Shown: piece by piece, positions 49,474 to 58,925 of the stretch
Numbering within the stretch: the first letter of the stretch is position 1
How the letters are laid out: each line of letters starts with the position of its first letter
DNA from: Ascarosepion bandense
Taxonomy: Eukaryota > Mollusca > Cephalopoda > Sepiida > Sepiidae
Length of the DNA: 64,000 nt
Direction of reading: 5' to 3'
Assembly: GCA_037127315.1 (NCBI GenBank)
Contig: JBBBDQ010001942.1
Coordinates: 411,001 to 475,000 of the forward strand
Translations under genes and position numbers: made by a program
The notes under the pieces: generated by a model
The model's input: the letters and a program-made list of their open reading frames with translations, nothing else
Told to the model about the DNA's origin: nothing
Database searches by the model: none

Positions 49474-50446
49474 TAGACACCACAATTTACTCCCGCATCA
49501 GTAAGAAATCTAGTGTGGTAGACAAGCATAACCTCACTGCTGATCTTGAGAGGTATCTGTGGTGGATTGGGGTAAGAAGTGGCTTGTAAATTTCAATGAA
49601 TCTAAGACTAAGCTGCTGTCTGTCAATCATCACAGGCAACCTCTTCTACTGCAAATAAGCATGGACCAAGTGAGTTTCCCTGAGAGCAATACACTGCACC
49701 TCCTCAGCCTTAACCTCTCTTCCAATCTCAAGTGGAACCATTACATTGAGTCAATAGCTAAATCCACTGCTAGGAAGGTTGGGTTACTGTGTCAAGCCAG
49801 GATGTTTTTCCACCTGAATCCATCCAGCATATATACAAATCAACCATTCATCCGTGTATGGAGTACTGCTGTCATATATGGTCAAGCGCCCCTGCTGTTC
49901 ATCTTGGTGTTCTTGACAAGCTCCAAAGGACTTGGTGGCTCGACTCCAGCCACTTCCCCACCAAGAGGATGTGGCTTTCCTCTGTCTGTTTCATGGCTTC
50001 TGCTCTGACGAACTTAAGTCACTGGTGCCCCTGCAACAGGTGTTTACTCGTGCAACCAGACTAGCAACTGGGTCTCACCCATTCACAGTTAGATCAACCA
50101 AATGCAGACAACAATTCTACTCCTGCAGTTCCTGCCTGTGGAACTTGCTTCCATATTCTTGCTTTCCTGATGGCTACAATCTCCAGGAATTTAAATGCAA
50201 TGTCAATACTCATCTCTTAACCACTTGACTCTAGTTCTTTCTACACCACCCTGTATATCCTTTCCTTTCACTCTACCTTTGGAACTGTCATCGCACCTGT
50301 ATTCCCATGCTTCTCTTGCTTCTTTCTAACTGGTTTGTCTTTCTCTTCACTCTCCTCCTATCTAATCTTTTTACTCTTATGTAGCCCCCTGCACATCAGT
50401 GGCATTACCGCCTTGCTCGGGGTGATATGATTAAAAAAAAAAAATC
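49474..50446 (+). pseudogene. LINE family A, longest copy (end of reverse transcriptase to 3' tail)
   Basis: Starts at the remnant of the catalytic block, IDTTIYSRISKKSSVVDKHN, in place of the ADDTT motif. Then LTADLERYLWWIG, WLVNFNESKTKLLSVNHHR, ISMDQVSFPESNTLHLLSLN, LKWNHYIESIAKSTARKVGL, KSTIHPCMEYCCHIWSSAPA, VHLGVLDKLQRT, FCSDELKSLVPLQQVFTRAT and KCNVNTHLLTT follow, in three frames separated by small indels. The 3' UTR ends GTGATATGATTAAAAAA. The layout is that of a CR1/Jockey-like ORF2 C-terminal half. Dead by frameshift. Confidence 0.85.
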
Positions 50447-50449
50447 AGG

Positions 50450-50639
50450 TCATGTGCTCTTGTTATTCATCTTGAGGTTCTTGACAAAATCCAAAGGAGA
50501 ATCTGCAATATAATCCTGACTTGGCAAGTTTGCGTTCAGTCACTTTCTCACCAATGTGATGTGGTTTTTCTCTGCTTTTTCTACAAGTGTTTTCATCGCA
50601 ACTGCTCTGAGGAGCTTTTTCTAGTTTTCCAACTTCATG
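50450..50639 (+). pseudogene. LINE family A fragment, left of a Tc1 insertion
   Basis: GGTCATGTGCTCTTGTTATTC, GTTCTTGACAAAATCCAAAG and TTTCTACAAGTGTTTTCATC follow the family order. It stops at the Tc1 element; the continuation is at 51281-51595. Confidence 0.75.
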
Positions 50640-50641
50640 TA

Positions 50642-51278
50642 CAGTACTGTGCAAAGGTATTAGGACAAGAACTATTTTATCTTTTATGAGGCATACTGAC
50701 AAAAAATAAACAATTTAATTAAAGTAATTTTATTTGATTTACTCAACAAATGCTTTTACAAGAAAAAAATACTTGTTAACTAAATAAATTTAATATTTAG
50801 TATAATAGCCTTTTGCTTTGATCAAAGCCTTCATTCTGTCAGGCATTGACACCACAAGCTTCTTCAGTGTATCTAATGGTATCTCCTGCCAAGCAGCTTG
50901 CATTTGTTCCCAAAGTGTGTCTTGTGAAGTAACATTAGATTTATCAATTTTTTTATCCAAAATATCCCATAGATGTTCAATAGAGTAGTTTCAAAATAAT
51001 TTGTTTAATAGAAAATAGGAAAAATTAAATATAACTTCTTTTTAATACATTTCTTTTACACCTAGTTTTAAATAACCAATATTTATTAGCAATCTACTTA
51101 GCTTTTCACCCTATATTTGAATTTCAGTGAGGTTTTTAGGAAAATCACCCCTGTCCTAATACTTTTGCACACTACCGGTAGTGTGCAAAAGTGTTAGGAC
51201 AGGGGGGATTTTAAACTTTATTTTGATGCCTCATAAAAGATAAAATAGTTCTTGTCCTAATATGTTTGCACAGTACTG
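50642..51278 (-). mobile_element. Deleted Tc1-like transposon (637 bp)
   Basis: 53-bp terminal inverted repeats (50642-50694 and 51226-51278, CAGTACTGTGCAAA start) differ at about two positions. The flanks are TA on both sides (50640-50641 and 51279-51280), the Tc1/mariner target duplication. Inside, the minus strand 50790-50990 encodes SIEHLWDILDKKIDKSNVTS, DTLWEQMQAAWQEIPLDTL, VSMPDRMKALIKAKGYYTKY and a stop: the transposase C-terminus including the IEHLWD block with the third catalytic region. The catalytic N-terminal half is deleted. An internal head-to-head TIR-like palindrome lies at 51141-51212. Confidence 0.9.
51141..51212. repeat. 36-bp-arm palindrome inside the Tc1-like element
   Basis: Arms 51141-51176 and 51177-51212 are reverse complements with two mismatches and no spacer; the centre is ACTACCGGTAGT. 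Each arm reads CACTTTTGCACACTACC outward in a way that mimics the terminal repeat (GTGCAAAAGTGTTAGGACAG against GTGCAAAGGTATTAGGACAA). It looks like two TIRs joined head to head. Confidence 0.85.
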
Positions 51279-51280
51279 TA

Positions 51281-51595
51281 TTTATGAGTGCTACTAGATT
51301 GGCATTTTTGCCATCGGAATAGTTAAATATAACTATCTCTTCTACTTTAACAGGTTTTTTCTTGCACTTCCAATTTAATGAATTCTCTACTCTTTGCTTT
51401 GTCCCCTGATAGCTACAATCTCCAGAAGTTTAAATGCAATGTCAGTTTTCATATTTTATTTCCTTGATTCCCATCCATCTCTTATCCTTTCTTCAACATC
51501 CCCTGTACCTCGTTTTTTCTCTTATTGTAACCTCCTACACCACCGTGGTAGTCCTGCCTTGCATGGGGTGAAATCATTAAGCAAAAAACAAGTTA
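51281..51595 (+). pseudogene. LINE family A fragment, right of the Tc1 insertion
   Basis: ATGAGTGCTACTAGATTGGC joins 50639 to restore the family order (compare 53850-53875). Then TTTTTTCTTGCACTTCC, CTACAATCTCCAGAAG and TTTAAATGCAATGTCAG lead to the 3' UTR and GTGAAATCATTAAGC. Confidence 0.75.
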
Positions 51596-51779
51596 GACCT
51601 TGAATAGCCTTTACCAATGCAGAGACTAGGATCTGGAATTAGAATGAAAACTGTGATGGCACATAACCTGAATCCATTGTAAAAACTCAGAATATGGAAT
51701 TAATAAACACTAAATACAAATGAAGGGTTACTAAACATTAGGTTTATAAGTCCCAAAAATTCAGTTGTTCTTAAGGTCA

Positions 51780-52045
51780 CATAGCCCAGTGGATATAGAT
51801 GTAGGTTAGTTCCTGACTTGTGAGTTCAATACCAGGTTACAGAAGTGGTGAACAAGTAACTTGCAAGGTTAGAGGAAGATAACTCATAACTTCAAATCGA
51901 GGCTTTACACAAGGAAAGGAGTTCATATGCCCCAGTGATTGTAATAAAGTGTTCGGTTAAAAATTCCTAGCACCTGAAGAAGGCCAGAGTGTACAATGGT
52001 TGAAACGTCATACAAATGGCAACAAAGATGAGCACAATAATCCGT
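51780..52045 (+). repeat. Family C repeat with tRNA-like head
   Basis: GTAGGTTAGTTCCTGACTTG, GTGAGTTCAATACCAGG (B-box-like), GGTGAACAAGTAACTTGCA, CCCCAGTGATTGTAATAAAG, ACCTGAAGAAGGCCAGAGTG and TTGAAACGTCATACAAATGG. One of the clearest plus-strand copies; the left inverted end is missing. CTGAAGA, an AGGCCA...TGGTT stem and GAAAC appear in hammerhead-core order. Confidence 0.6.
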
Positions 52046-52394
52046 GAACTTGAAAAAATGTTTTGGGGAAAAGGTTTTATAAATTTCCACCTAATAGTAA
52101 CACTAATTTTTTGGTTAATTAATGCCAATTTTTTCTCTATAGAAAGGCTAAATTCTGCCATTAGTATTACAAGTTTATACACACAGTAATGCTTATGCTA
52201 ATTTAATTATTTATATGCAAATTAGAAAACATTCCAAATTTAAATGTTGACAAAGTTTTGCATATTTTTCTTTGCCAAATTTGGCAACTCCAGCTAGAAT
52301 TAAACAAAATCAAAACTGAAAATAAATTACATCTACTTATTGCAAACAGTATCTTAAATCATTTCTGGATTTTTATTAATTTAGCTTCCGGAAT
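52046..52394. other. Unassigned AT-rich region
   Basis: No recognised gene or repeat. Confidence 0.35.
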
Positions 52395-52745
52395 GAATAA
52401 TACCTTTGTCTTGATAGAGTCCAAAAGCATCTCTAAGTCCTTATTTTCCAACCTTCATAGCAAGAACCTGCCATACCACTTACATGGTAGCAAACCACCC
52501 ATATTTCCTCTGTATTTCAGTGGTTAGAAGCAAGTTCTACTCAAACAGATTCTTCCCGTGAACCACTGATCTGTGGGACCAACTCCCAACAGGCTGTCTC
52601 CCCTGATCACTAAAATCTTAATCTCAAGTCTAGGATCAACTGCTATCTTTCCTTTCTATTTGCATAAACTGCCTCTAAATTAACCCCCATATTCAAGTGG
52701 CTCCTGAGCCTTGTATAAGGTGAACCTTATTGAATAAAAACAAAC
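52395..52745 (+). mobile_element. LINE family B 3' end
   Basis: Coding-side blocks ACCTTCATAGCAAGAACCTG, TGGTAGCAAACCACCC, CAGTGGTTAGAAGCAAG and GAACCACTGATCTGTGGGAC are shared with 60740-60880. The 3' end has AAGTGGCTCCTGAGCCTTG and GGTGAACCTTATTGAATAAAA. The arrangement (WNxLP-like end, then a short 3' UTR) parallels family A, so B is probably another CR1/Jockey-like LINE. Confidence 0.6.
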
Positions 52746-52894
52746 CTCTGTTGTTGGTAGAAATAACTGATTTTTGGCAGTAGGTTCTTGCTGTTCCCAT
52801 CCAAATATTGATTAATAGATTATAAAATTAAATGGACAGAAACCAGCTATGTACTTCAACATGAAATTTTTTTTTCTTTTTTTTTTTTTTGGTA

Positions 52895-53185
52895 ATTTTA
52901 ATGTAACCCTCTATTTAAGTGGCTCCTTAACCTTGTACAATGTGAACATTATTTGTCTATACTTCTGAAATGAGGTAGTAGTTACATTATTTACACTTTT
53001 TGGACTGTTGTCCTCATCTTTATTGCTATGTTTACAACATTGTAATTGAAATAAAGGGTTTGGTTCAAAATTCATAGCACCTGAAGAAGGCTGGATACAA
53101 CAAGCAAAATGTCGTAAACATGGCAATATAGATAAGGACAACAGTCTGAAAAGTGTAAATAATGTGAACCTTATTGTATAGAAAT
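52895..53185 (+). repeat. LINE family B tail split by a family C foldback element
   Basis: The tail AAGTGGCTCCTTAACCTTG is followed by AATGTGAAC (52939-52947). A 213-bp insert (52948-53160) has inverted ends (TTTACACTTTTTGGACTG against CAGTCTGAAAAGTGTAAA). AATGTGAAC then recurs (53161-53169) and CTTATTG completes the tail. The 9-bp direct repeat looks like a target-site duplication, though part of it could be chance similarity to the element end. Confidence 0.65.
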
Positions 53186-53590
53186 AACTTTGAATTTTGG
53201 CAGTAGGTTCTTGCTGTTCCCATCCAAATATTGATTAATGGATTGTAAAATTAAATGGACAGAAACCAGCTATTTACTTCAACATGGCAATTTTTTTTTT
53301 CTCTTTTGGCAATTTTAGCTTACAGTACAAGTTAAAAGAGAATGCTATAAGAATTTTGACTTGTGAGATATTTACTCTGACACAAAATGACCAAGATAAT
53401 TTATTTACTAAAAGAAAAAAAAATTGTGAATGGCATGTAGAAAAGAAATTCTAAACTGTACTTAAATACTTACAGAGAAAATTAGTCCAAAAAAAAAATA
53501 TATTTTGAATACCTTGTATGTGTGTCATATACATACACATGCACACAAACACACATGTGCAGGTAGCATAACATGAGGGGGTGCTAAAAA
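53186..53590. other. Unassigned region; local duplication
   Basis: 53205-53290 (GGCAGTAGGTTCTTGCTGTT ... CAGAAACCAGCTATTTACTT) is a direct duplicate of 52780-52862, so the family C/B segment lies between duplicated flanks ~425 bp apart. The rest is unrecognised. Confidence 0.5.
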
Positions 53591-53594
53591 GTCT

Positions 53595-53976
53595 GCAGTC
53601 TGACCCACTTTCCAAAAATCATTACCATTCGTCCGTTGATTGAATACTGCTGTCACATCGGGGAAAATGCTCACCTTCAGTTTCTTGACAAATTCCAAAG
53701 GAGGATCTGCAATCAAATCTGACTAGGCATTTCAACTTCAGTCACTTTCTCACCAACATGATGTGGCTTCCCTCTGTCTTTTCTACAAATATTTTTGTGT
53801 CAACTGCTCTGACGAGCTTCTTTCCCTGGTACCCCGTCTACATGAATTTATGTGTGCTACTAGATTGGCATCAAGGTTGCACCCTTTTACTGTTGAGATG
53901 GTTAAATATAACTGCTACTTCTACTCTAACAGTTTCTTTTCTCACACTTCATGTTTGTGGAACTCTCGTCTGTTTG
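53595..53976 (+). pseudogene. LINE family A fragment, left part
   Basis: Blocks IRPLIEYCCH-like (53630-53660), CAGTTTCTTGACAAATTCC, MASLCLFYKYF, CATRLASRLHPFTVEMVKYN and FSHTSCLWNS are in frame order 53763-53970. It is interrupted at ~53977 by LTR-like sequence and resumes at ~54355. Confidence 0.75.
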
Positions 53977-54340
53977 CTGAAGCAAGGGTATTTGCTGCCT
54001 TCCCACTTGTGACACAAGGTCGATTCATGTGGGAACTCTGTGCCCTTAAGCTCAGCCAAAAAATATCCTTTAGACTCACTTTAGGCTTGGGTGGGCTCTT
54101 GTTTTATCAACCCAAGTGAGTCTCTACCCTTTGGCATAGCCTTGCTTGGGTCCCTCTCTGCTTGGACGCAGAGAGGGGAACAAGAGTGCTTGCTCCAGAC
54201 TGATCGCTTGGTCTGCAAGCAAACCTCATTGCCGAAGCAAGTCACAGGTATCTCCTGTGCTCACTGTATATGGCTACTAATATAGTCAGTTCACATTTGG
54301 CAAGAGGGAGTATAGGACATTCTATTATAACATATGTCAA
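53977..54340 (-). mobile_element. LTR-related insertion with hairpin module
   Basis: GCAAGGGTATTTGCTGCC, TGTGACACAAGGTCGATTC, AAGCTCAGCC and the CTCTCTGCTTGGACGCAGAGAG-type hairpin match, in reverse order, the modules of the 35546-36404 LTR and the 55540-55912 fragment. It lies inside LINE family A; TGAAGCAA occurs at both junctions (53979 and 54353) and may be a target-site duplication. The exact ends were not resolved. Confidence 0.5.
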
Positions 54341-54352
54341 GTAAAAAAAAAG

Positions 54353-54522
54353 TGAAGCAAAGTTTAAATGCAATGTCAACTGCCATCTTTTATCTCTTTG
54401 AATCCCATACATCTCTTATCTTTTCTTCAATAAACCCTGTACCCAGTCTTTTCTCTCTCTTTAACCCCCTGTGCACCAGTGGCAGTACTGCTTTTCTTGG
54501 GAATGAAATAATTAAAAAAAAA
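54353..54522 (+). mobile_element. LINE family A 3' end, right of the LTR-like insertion
   Basis: AGTTTAAATGCAATGTCAAC, GTGCACCAGTGGCAGTACTG and ATGAAATAATTAAAAAA: the standard family end. Confidence 0.75.
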
Positions 54523-54607
54523 AAAGAGATCTAAGGAAATTGAGCTGGGATTATTTTATGAATGAGTCATCCTTCCTGGAAAATAATTTTCAGCATTTAT
54601 ATTTTTA

Positions 54608-55091
54608 CTAGCAGTATAGCCCCGCATTGCTCGGGTGTAATGAAAGCTTTAAAACTAATCCATGGTCCTGGAGCTCAGACTCAGCCTAAAGAATATTTGT
54701 GTGAAGTTTGGTGAGATTCGGATAAAAATTGTGGATTTGTATTAAGGACATACAGACAGATAAACAGACACACACACAAACATCTTGCCTTTTGCATATA
54801 TATATTATCGATTTTCTGCACTATTGTAAGAACTGCAACCTTGAAACTTCTGAATATTGTTTCTTACGTCTTTGTCTATGAGGGTATCAAGTTTGATTAA
54901 AATCGAACCACTCCTTCTATAATCCGATTTTTTTGATATTTATTGGAGGTACCTCGACACAAAACCTAGCTAAGAACACTCGCAGATGCTTATAGTACAA
55001 CTGTGAAAATTTTCAAGAAAATCGGTTTAGCCATTTCAGAGTCTATAGGTAACGGACACACACACACACAGACACACACAGACACACACAG

Positions 55092-55125
<34 letters not shown>

Positions 55126-55156
55126 ACACAAAGTTCCATTTATAAATAAGTTTAGA
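54608..55156 (-). mobile_element. Non-autonomous Helitron-like element, copy 2
   Basis: 549 bp, reverse orientation. On the minus strand it starts TCTAAACTTATTTATAAATG and ends ACCCGAGCAATGCGGGGC-TATACTGCTAG, inserted between A (55157 in minus reading) and T (54607). Internal blocks ACCGATTTTCTTGAAAAT, TAGGTTTTGTGTCGAGGTAC and ATTTTAATCAAACTTGATAC match copy 1. The CA/TG stretch near its 5' end (55045-55130) is expanded relative to the others. No coding. Confidence 0.65.
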
Positions 55157-55539
55157 TGTAGATTTTTAGTGGAGACTCATATTTGGATAGATGCCCCGTT
55201 TATTTATTAACCCATCATACCCTGATATGTCAACCTGAAATAAGAAAAATTAAGCTGACAAAATATCATATTTTATATCACTGAAAACATATTTAAGGGA
55301 ATCTATACTAAAAGACCACCTATGCTCTTTAAACTGATTGATAGCATGAAAGATAGGATGCTGTCCAATTATTGATTTACAAAATTGTTAATATGTTGTT
55401 GTATCCTTTAAACAGGTTACAAACAGACAATGTGGTACTCAAGTGAAAGAACAGCAACATGTATGTAGATGAAAGAAGAGAGGTATATTGTAAAGAGAAT
55501 ACATTACAGCAAGACAGGAAATCTGGTGGCAGGCTAGTA
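55157..55539. other. Unassigned region
   Basis: GAAAATTAAGC-TGACAAAATATC and AAGGGAATCTATACTAAAAG recur at 56345-56420 and 56670-56730, so a diverged unnamed repeat is present three times within 1.6 kb. No gene. Confidence 0.4.
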
Positions 55540-55912
55540 ATTACCAAAGCAAGGGTATTTGCTACCTTCCAACCAAGGCAGATGTGACACAAGGTCAATT
55601 TATGTGGGGATTCTGAGAACCTTAAGCTCAGCCCAAAATATCCCTTGTTTTTCAACCTAAACAACACTCTACCCCTTGGTGAAGCCTTGTTTGGGTCTTT
55701 CTCTGCTCAGACACAGAGAGGTGAACAAGAGTGCTTGCTCAAGAGTGATTGCTCAATCTGTAAGCAAGACATTGACGAAGCAAGGGCATTTTCCACCTTC
55801 TCACTAAGGCAGGTGTGACACAAGGTCTATTTATGTGGGGATTCCAAGCCCTTAGGCTCAGCCAAACATATCCAGTTGATGCAGCTTAAGGCTGGGCCGG
55901 GCTCTTGTTTTA
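55540..55912 (-). mobile_element. LTR-related fragment with two tandem modules
   Basis: Two direct modules (55550-55640 and 55783-55870) share GCAAGGG-ATTT, TGTGACACAAGGTC, ATTTATGTGGGGATTC and CTTA-GCTCAGCC. Between them is a CTCTGCTCAGACACAGAG hairpin. The order is the reverse complement of the repeated modules in the 35546-36404 LTR, so this is a diverged member of that LTR family. Confidence 0.55.
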
Positions 55913-56201
55913 TTATAACATCCACCATCACCAACGATTTTATTTTGTGTTGCCAAGCCGAGTTTTATGTCGACACAAAATAAAATTGTCGGTGATGATG
56001 GATGTTATAATATTTCTGTCTAAACAACCTCTCTGAAGATGGCTCATGTGAGCCGAAAGCTTAGAAGCAAATCAATAAATAATTATCCAAATGTTGGAGA
56101 ATTTTTGTCTTTATTTTCAACTGAAATTAAAGCAAAAATACGACGTTTAGAATGGCTCATGATTAAACATAATAGACATTCATTGTCTCTTATATTTAAC
56201 A

Positions 56202-56206
<5 letters not shown>
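55913..56206 (+). repeat. Family G repeat with foldback start and hammerhead-like core
   Basis: 55913-55955 and 55968-56009 are imperfect reverse complements (ACGATTTTATTTTGTGTTG against CGACACAAAATAAAATTGTC), forming a hairpin absent from the 28.5 kb copy. CTGAAGA at 56033, the GGCTCA/TGAGCC hairpin and GAAA at 56055-56058 repeat the hammerhead-core order. The frame from 56039 encodes the same MAHVSRKL...RRLEWLMIKHNRHS peptide as the 28626 frame. Confidence 0.55.
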
Positions 56207-56246
<40 letters not shown>

Positions 56247-56284
56247 CAATATAACTTATATATATATATATATATATTTAGAAT

Positions 56285-56324
<40 letters not shown>

Positions 56325-56486
56325 TCCACATAAAAAAAAACAAAAAATTAAAATTAGGCTAGCAAAGCATCAAATTTTGCCTCACTGAAAACTCATTTAA
56401 GGGAACCTCACTAAAAGTTCACTTGTGTCATTTGAAAAGATTCAGGAAAGGTGAAATATTTACCATTCATTTACTCAGAATATACC

Positions 56487-56520
<34 letters not shown>

Positions 56521-56583
56521 CAATTATGTCATTTAAGAAGATTCAGGATAGGTGGAATATTTAATATTTTTTTTATTTAGAAT

Positions 56584-56650
<67 letters not shown>
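56203..56650. repeat. Cluster of (TA)n microsatellites and 'AGAATATACCTTA' spacers
   Basis: TA runs at 56203-56243, 56263-56278, 56291-56322, 56485-56513 and 56591-56648. The spacers repeat ATTTAGAATATACCTTATAT, and 56400-56480 and 56515-56590 share TAGGTGGAATATTTA-type sequence, so a unit of spacer plus TA run has been tandemly copied. Confidence 0.8.
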
Positions 56651-56651
<1 letters not shown>

Positions 56652-57150
56652 AAATGAAAAATAAAAATAAAAATTAAGCTGATAACATATTTTACGTCAA
56701 TGAAAACGTATTTAAGGGAACTTGCACTAAAAGCCCATCTATGTTCTTTAAGTGAATTGATAGCATGAACAGTATGAGGTCTACTATTTATTGATTTATT
56801 GTATAGTTTGCAAATATATCAGTTAAAACAGGCAAAAGATTAAGTTACAAAAGAAATGTATAGTATAGCTTCTAAAATGTATTTCAGGAAAACCAACACT
56901 AATTCTGAAACACACTGACAAAATTTTAATGAAAAGTTTCGCATTTCCTTACTTAAAATGTGTATTGGTTTTTGGTCAACCAAGAAAATGAAAAAATAAA
57001 CTAATACAACAGGATATCTAAGTCATATAAAACAAAATTTAGGAAACCTCATTAAAAATCCTCCATATCTTTACAGCAGATTAATAGAATTAAAGGGCAG
57101 AATATTAACTGCTTATGTTCAATATACCTTATACACATATTTTTCAATGT
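56651..57150. other. Unassigned AT-rich region
   Basis: Contains another copy of the CTGATAACATATTTTACG / AAGGGAACTTGCACTAAAAG repeat noted at 55240-55320. No gene. Confidence 0.4.
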
Positions 57151-57154
57151 GATG

Positions 57155-57335
57155 AGTACCTTCGGGATGTAGGCAATCATGGTCCTTCAAACCTCTTTGT
57201 AGCTCTTAACCTGTTTTCTCTTGTTATTTATCCTAAACCCTGTTCATCCACTTGCTTAAGCCCATTAAGTATGTCACATGTTGTTTTCTAATGTCTCTCT
57301 TTCTTTCTATCCATCCTGTGAGTATCAGATTCATC
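57155..57335 (-). pseudogene. RTE-like LINE 3' fragment, reverse strand
   Basis: TACCTTCGGGATGTAGGCAAT, CATGGTCCTTCAAACCTC and CTATCCATCCTGTGAGTATC correspond to the reverse RTE C-terminus (compare 20155-20335). It runs into a TA tract. Confidence 0.6.
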
Positions 57336-57336
57336 T

Positions 57337-57337
<1 letters not shown>

Positions 57338-57411
<74 letters not shown>

Positions 57412-57418
57412 ATATATA
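57338..57418 (+). repeat. (TA)n microsatellite
   Basis: About 35 TA-type units with three TTTATA interruptions. Confidence 0.9.
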
Positions 57419-57460
57419 AACCAAAAAAATAAAAATCAGGCTAAGTGTCATATTTTACAG

Positions 57461-58000
57461 AAAAAGTGTAATAAAACATCTTTTTTAACCTTTCAGAAAA
57501 AGTGTCATAAATCATCTTTTCTAACCTTTCAGAAAAAGTGTCATAAAACATATTTTCTAACCTTTCAGAAAAAGTGTCTTAAAACATCTTTTATAACCTT
57601 TCAGAGAAAAAATCATAAATCATCTTTTCTAACCTTTCAGAAAAAGTGTCATAAAACATATTTTCTAACCTTTCAGAAAAAGTGTCTTAAAACATCTTTT
57701 ATAACCTTTCAGAGAAAAAGTCATAAATCATCTTTTCTAACCTTTCAGAAAAAGCATCATAAAACATCTTTTCTAACCTTTCAGAAAAAGTGTCTTAAAA
57801 CATCTTTTATAACCTTTCAGAGAAAAAGTCATAAATCATCTTTTCTAACCTTTCCGAAAAAGCATCATAAAACATCTTTTCTAACCTTTCAGAAAAAGTG
57901 TCTTAAAACATCTTTTCTAACCTTTCAGAGAAAAAGTCATAAATCATCTTTTCTAACCTTTCAGAAAAAGTGTCTTAAAACATCTTTTTTAACATTTCAG
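57461..58000 (+). repeat. 36-bp minisatellite, 15 units, open in one frame
   Basis: Exactly 15 units of 36 bp with no indels, unit form AAAAAGTGTCATAAATCATC plus TTTTCTAACCTTTCAG. In the open frame 57278-58027 each unit reads as a 12-residue KKCHKSSFLTFQ variant. Units fall into a three-unit higher-order pattern (RKSHKSS, KKHHKTS, KKCLKTS). The frame starts in a translated TA repeat (poly-IY) and ends 9 codons after the array, so it is unlikely to be a real protein. Each unit contains CTAAC-CTTTCAG, similar to a branch point plus 3' splice site. Confidence 0.9.
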
Positions 58001-58029
58001 AAAAAGGCTCATGTAAGAGGTTCATGAAA

Positions 58030-58365
58030 AAAATGATTAGAATAGAACCCACACTTACATTGACCTAATTCAACAGCTGCAGTATAAGAAAAATGAAGCC
58101 TTCACATGAATGTTATATATGTTCTTATGAATATTAATGGGTATGTCCTAATCCTTATGAATAAGTTGGACACTATTGTGAGAGGGGATATTGTTGTGGA
58201 GCAGTTCACCACTAGCAGTGGTTATTTACTTCATGCAGCTGGTGAGTGTCATATTCTGTTGATGTTATAAAGATTACTATTTCATTTTCCAACCTCTGTT
58301 TTGGTTATTTCTCATTCAATAATCTTTTCAGGTTAGAACATGACCTTTACAATATTGATGATTCT
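58030..58365. other. Unassigned region
   Basis: No recognised gene or repeat up to the reverse transcriptase fragment. Confidence 0.35.
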
Positions 58366-58369
58366 TCTC

Positions 58370-58690
58370 AATAATAAAGTCCTTCCTAAAAGGTAGGTAC
58401 CTTAGAGTAGTTGTTCATAACCAGTTCTCATGGAGTCTAGTAATCAACCTATGTGGTCCTCAGGGATTGTTTCTCAGACCAACCCCCTTTTTACTTTAAA
58501 TCAATGATTTGCATTAGAGTATACTGTGATGGTTTTTGAATATATATGCTGATGACAACAATATATGGGTGTGCCTCTAAAACTCTAGATGATCAGAGAT
58601 TGGTAGCAGATTTCTCTCTTGATCGAGCTCTAACATCTCAAGGAGAAAAAACTTGCTGGTTACATCCCACTTTTATACAAGGTATGTTAT
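58370..58690 (+). pseudogene. Non-LTR reverse transcriptase fragment (catalytic YADD block)
   Basis: GTCCTTCCTAAAAGGTAGGT, CCTCAGGGATTGTTTCTCAG (PQGLFL, as in PQGSVL) and TTTTTACTTTAAATCAATGA (F-ININD, as in LYINDL) precede YADDNNIWVC encoded at ~58547-58576. This is the palm of a CR1/Jockey-type reverse transcriptase, with stops. It then shares TCTAACATCTCAAGGAGAA with 60115-60135. Possibly the RT part of family A or B. Confidence 0.75.
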
Positions 58691-58699
58691 AAATGACAG

Positions 58700-58925
58700 A
58701 CAAGGTACTGCTGCTAAGGTTTTTTTTAAGATACAAAAAGTTAACTAAAAAACCTAATTGGAGTACCTTGTTTTAATGAAACTTTTGTACTTTTGATTTC
58801 TTTTGTTACATTAGGTTTAAGAGAAAATTAGATATCATTTGGTAAAGTGTGCTTCTATAATTTGGTCCTTTTTATTTTTTTCAGTTCAGAAACAACTTTT
58901 AACATTGTATAGAAATAGGAATAAA
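58700..58925. other. Unassigned AT-rich stretch
   Basis: No feature recognised before the third Helitron-like copy. Confidence 0.3.

Noticed and set aside
51972..52010. Active hammerhead ribozyme in family C (CTGAAGA...GAAACGTC)
   Set aside because: The core order fits, but flanking strands do not pair as helix I, and helix III would have no loop. Kept only as a resemblance.
57278..58027. 249-residue open frame, the longest in the window, as a protein gene
   Set aside because: It starts inside a translated TA repeat and consists almost only of a 36-bp minisatellite. No start context, domain or conserved flank supports a gene.
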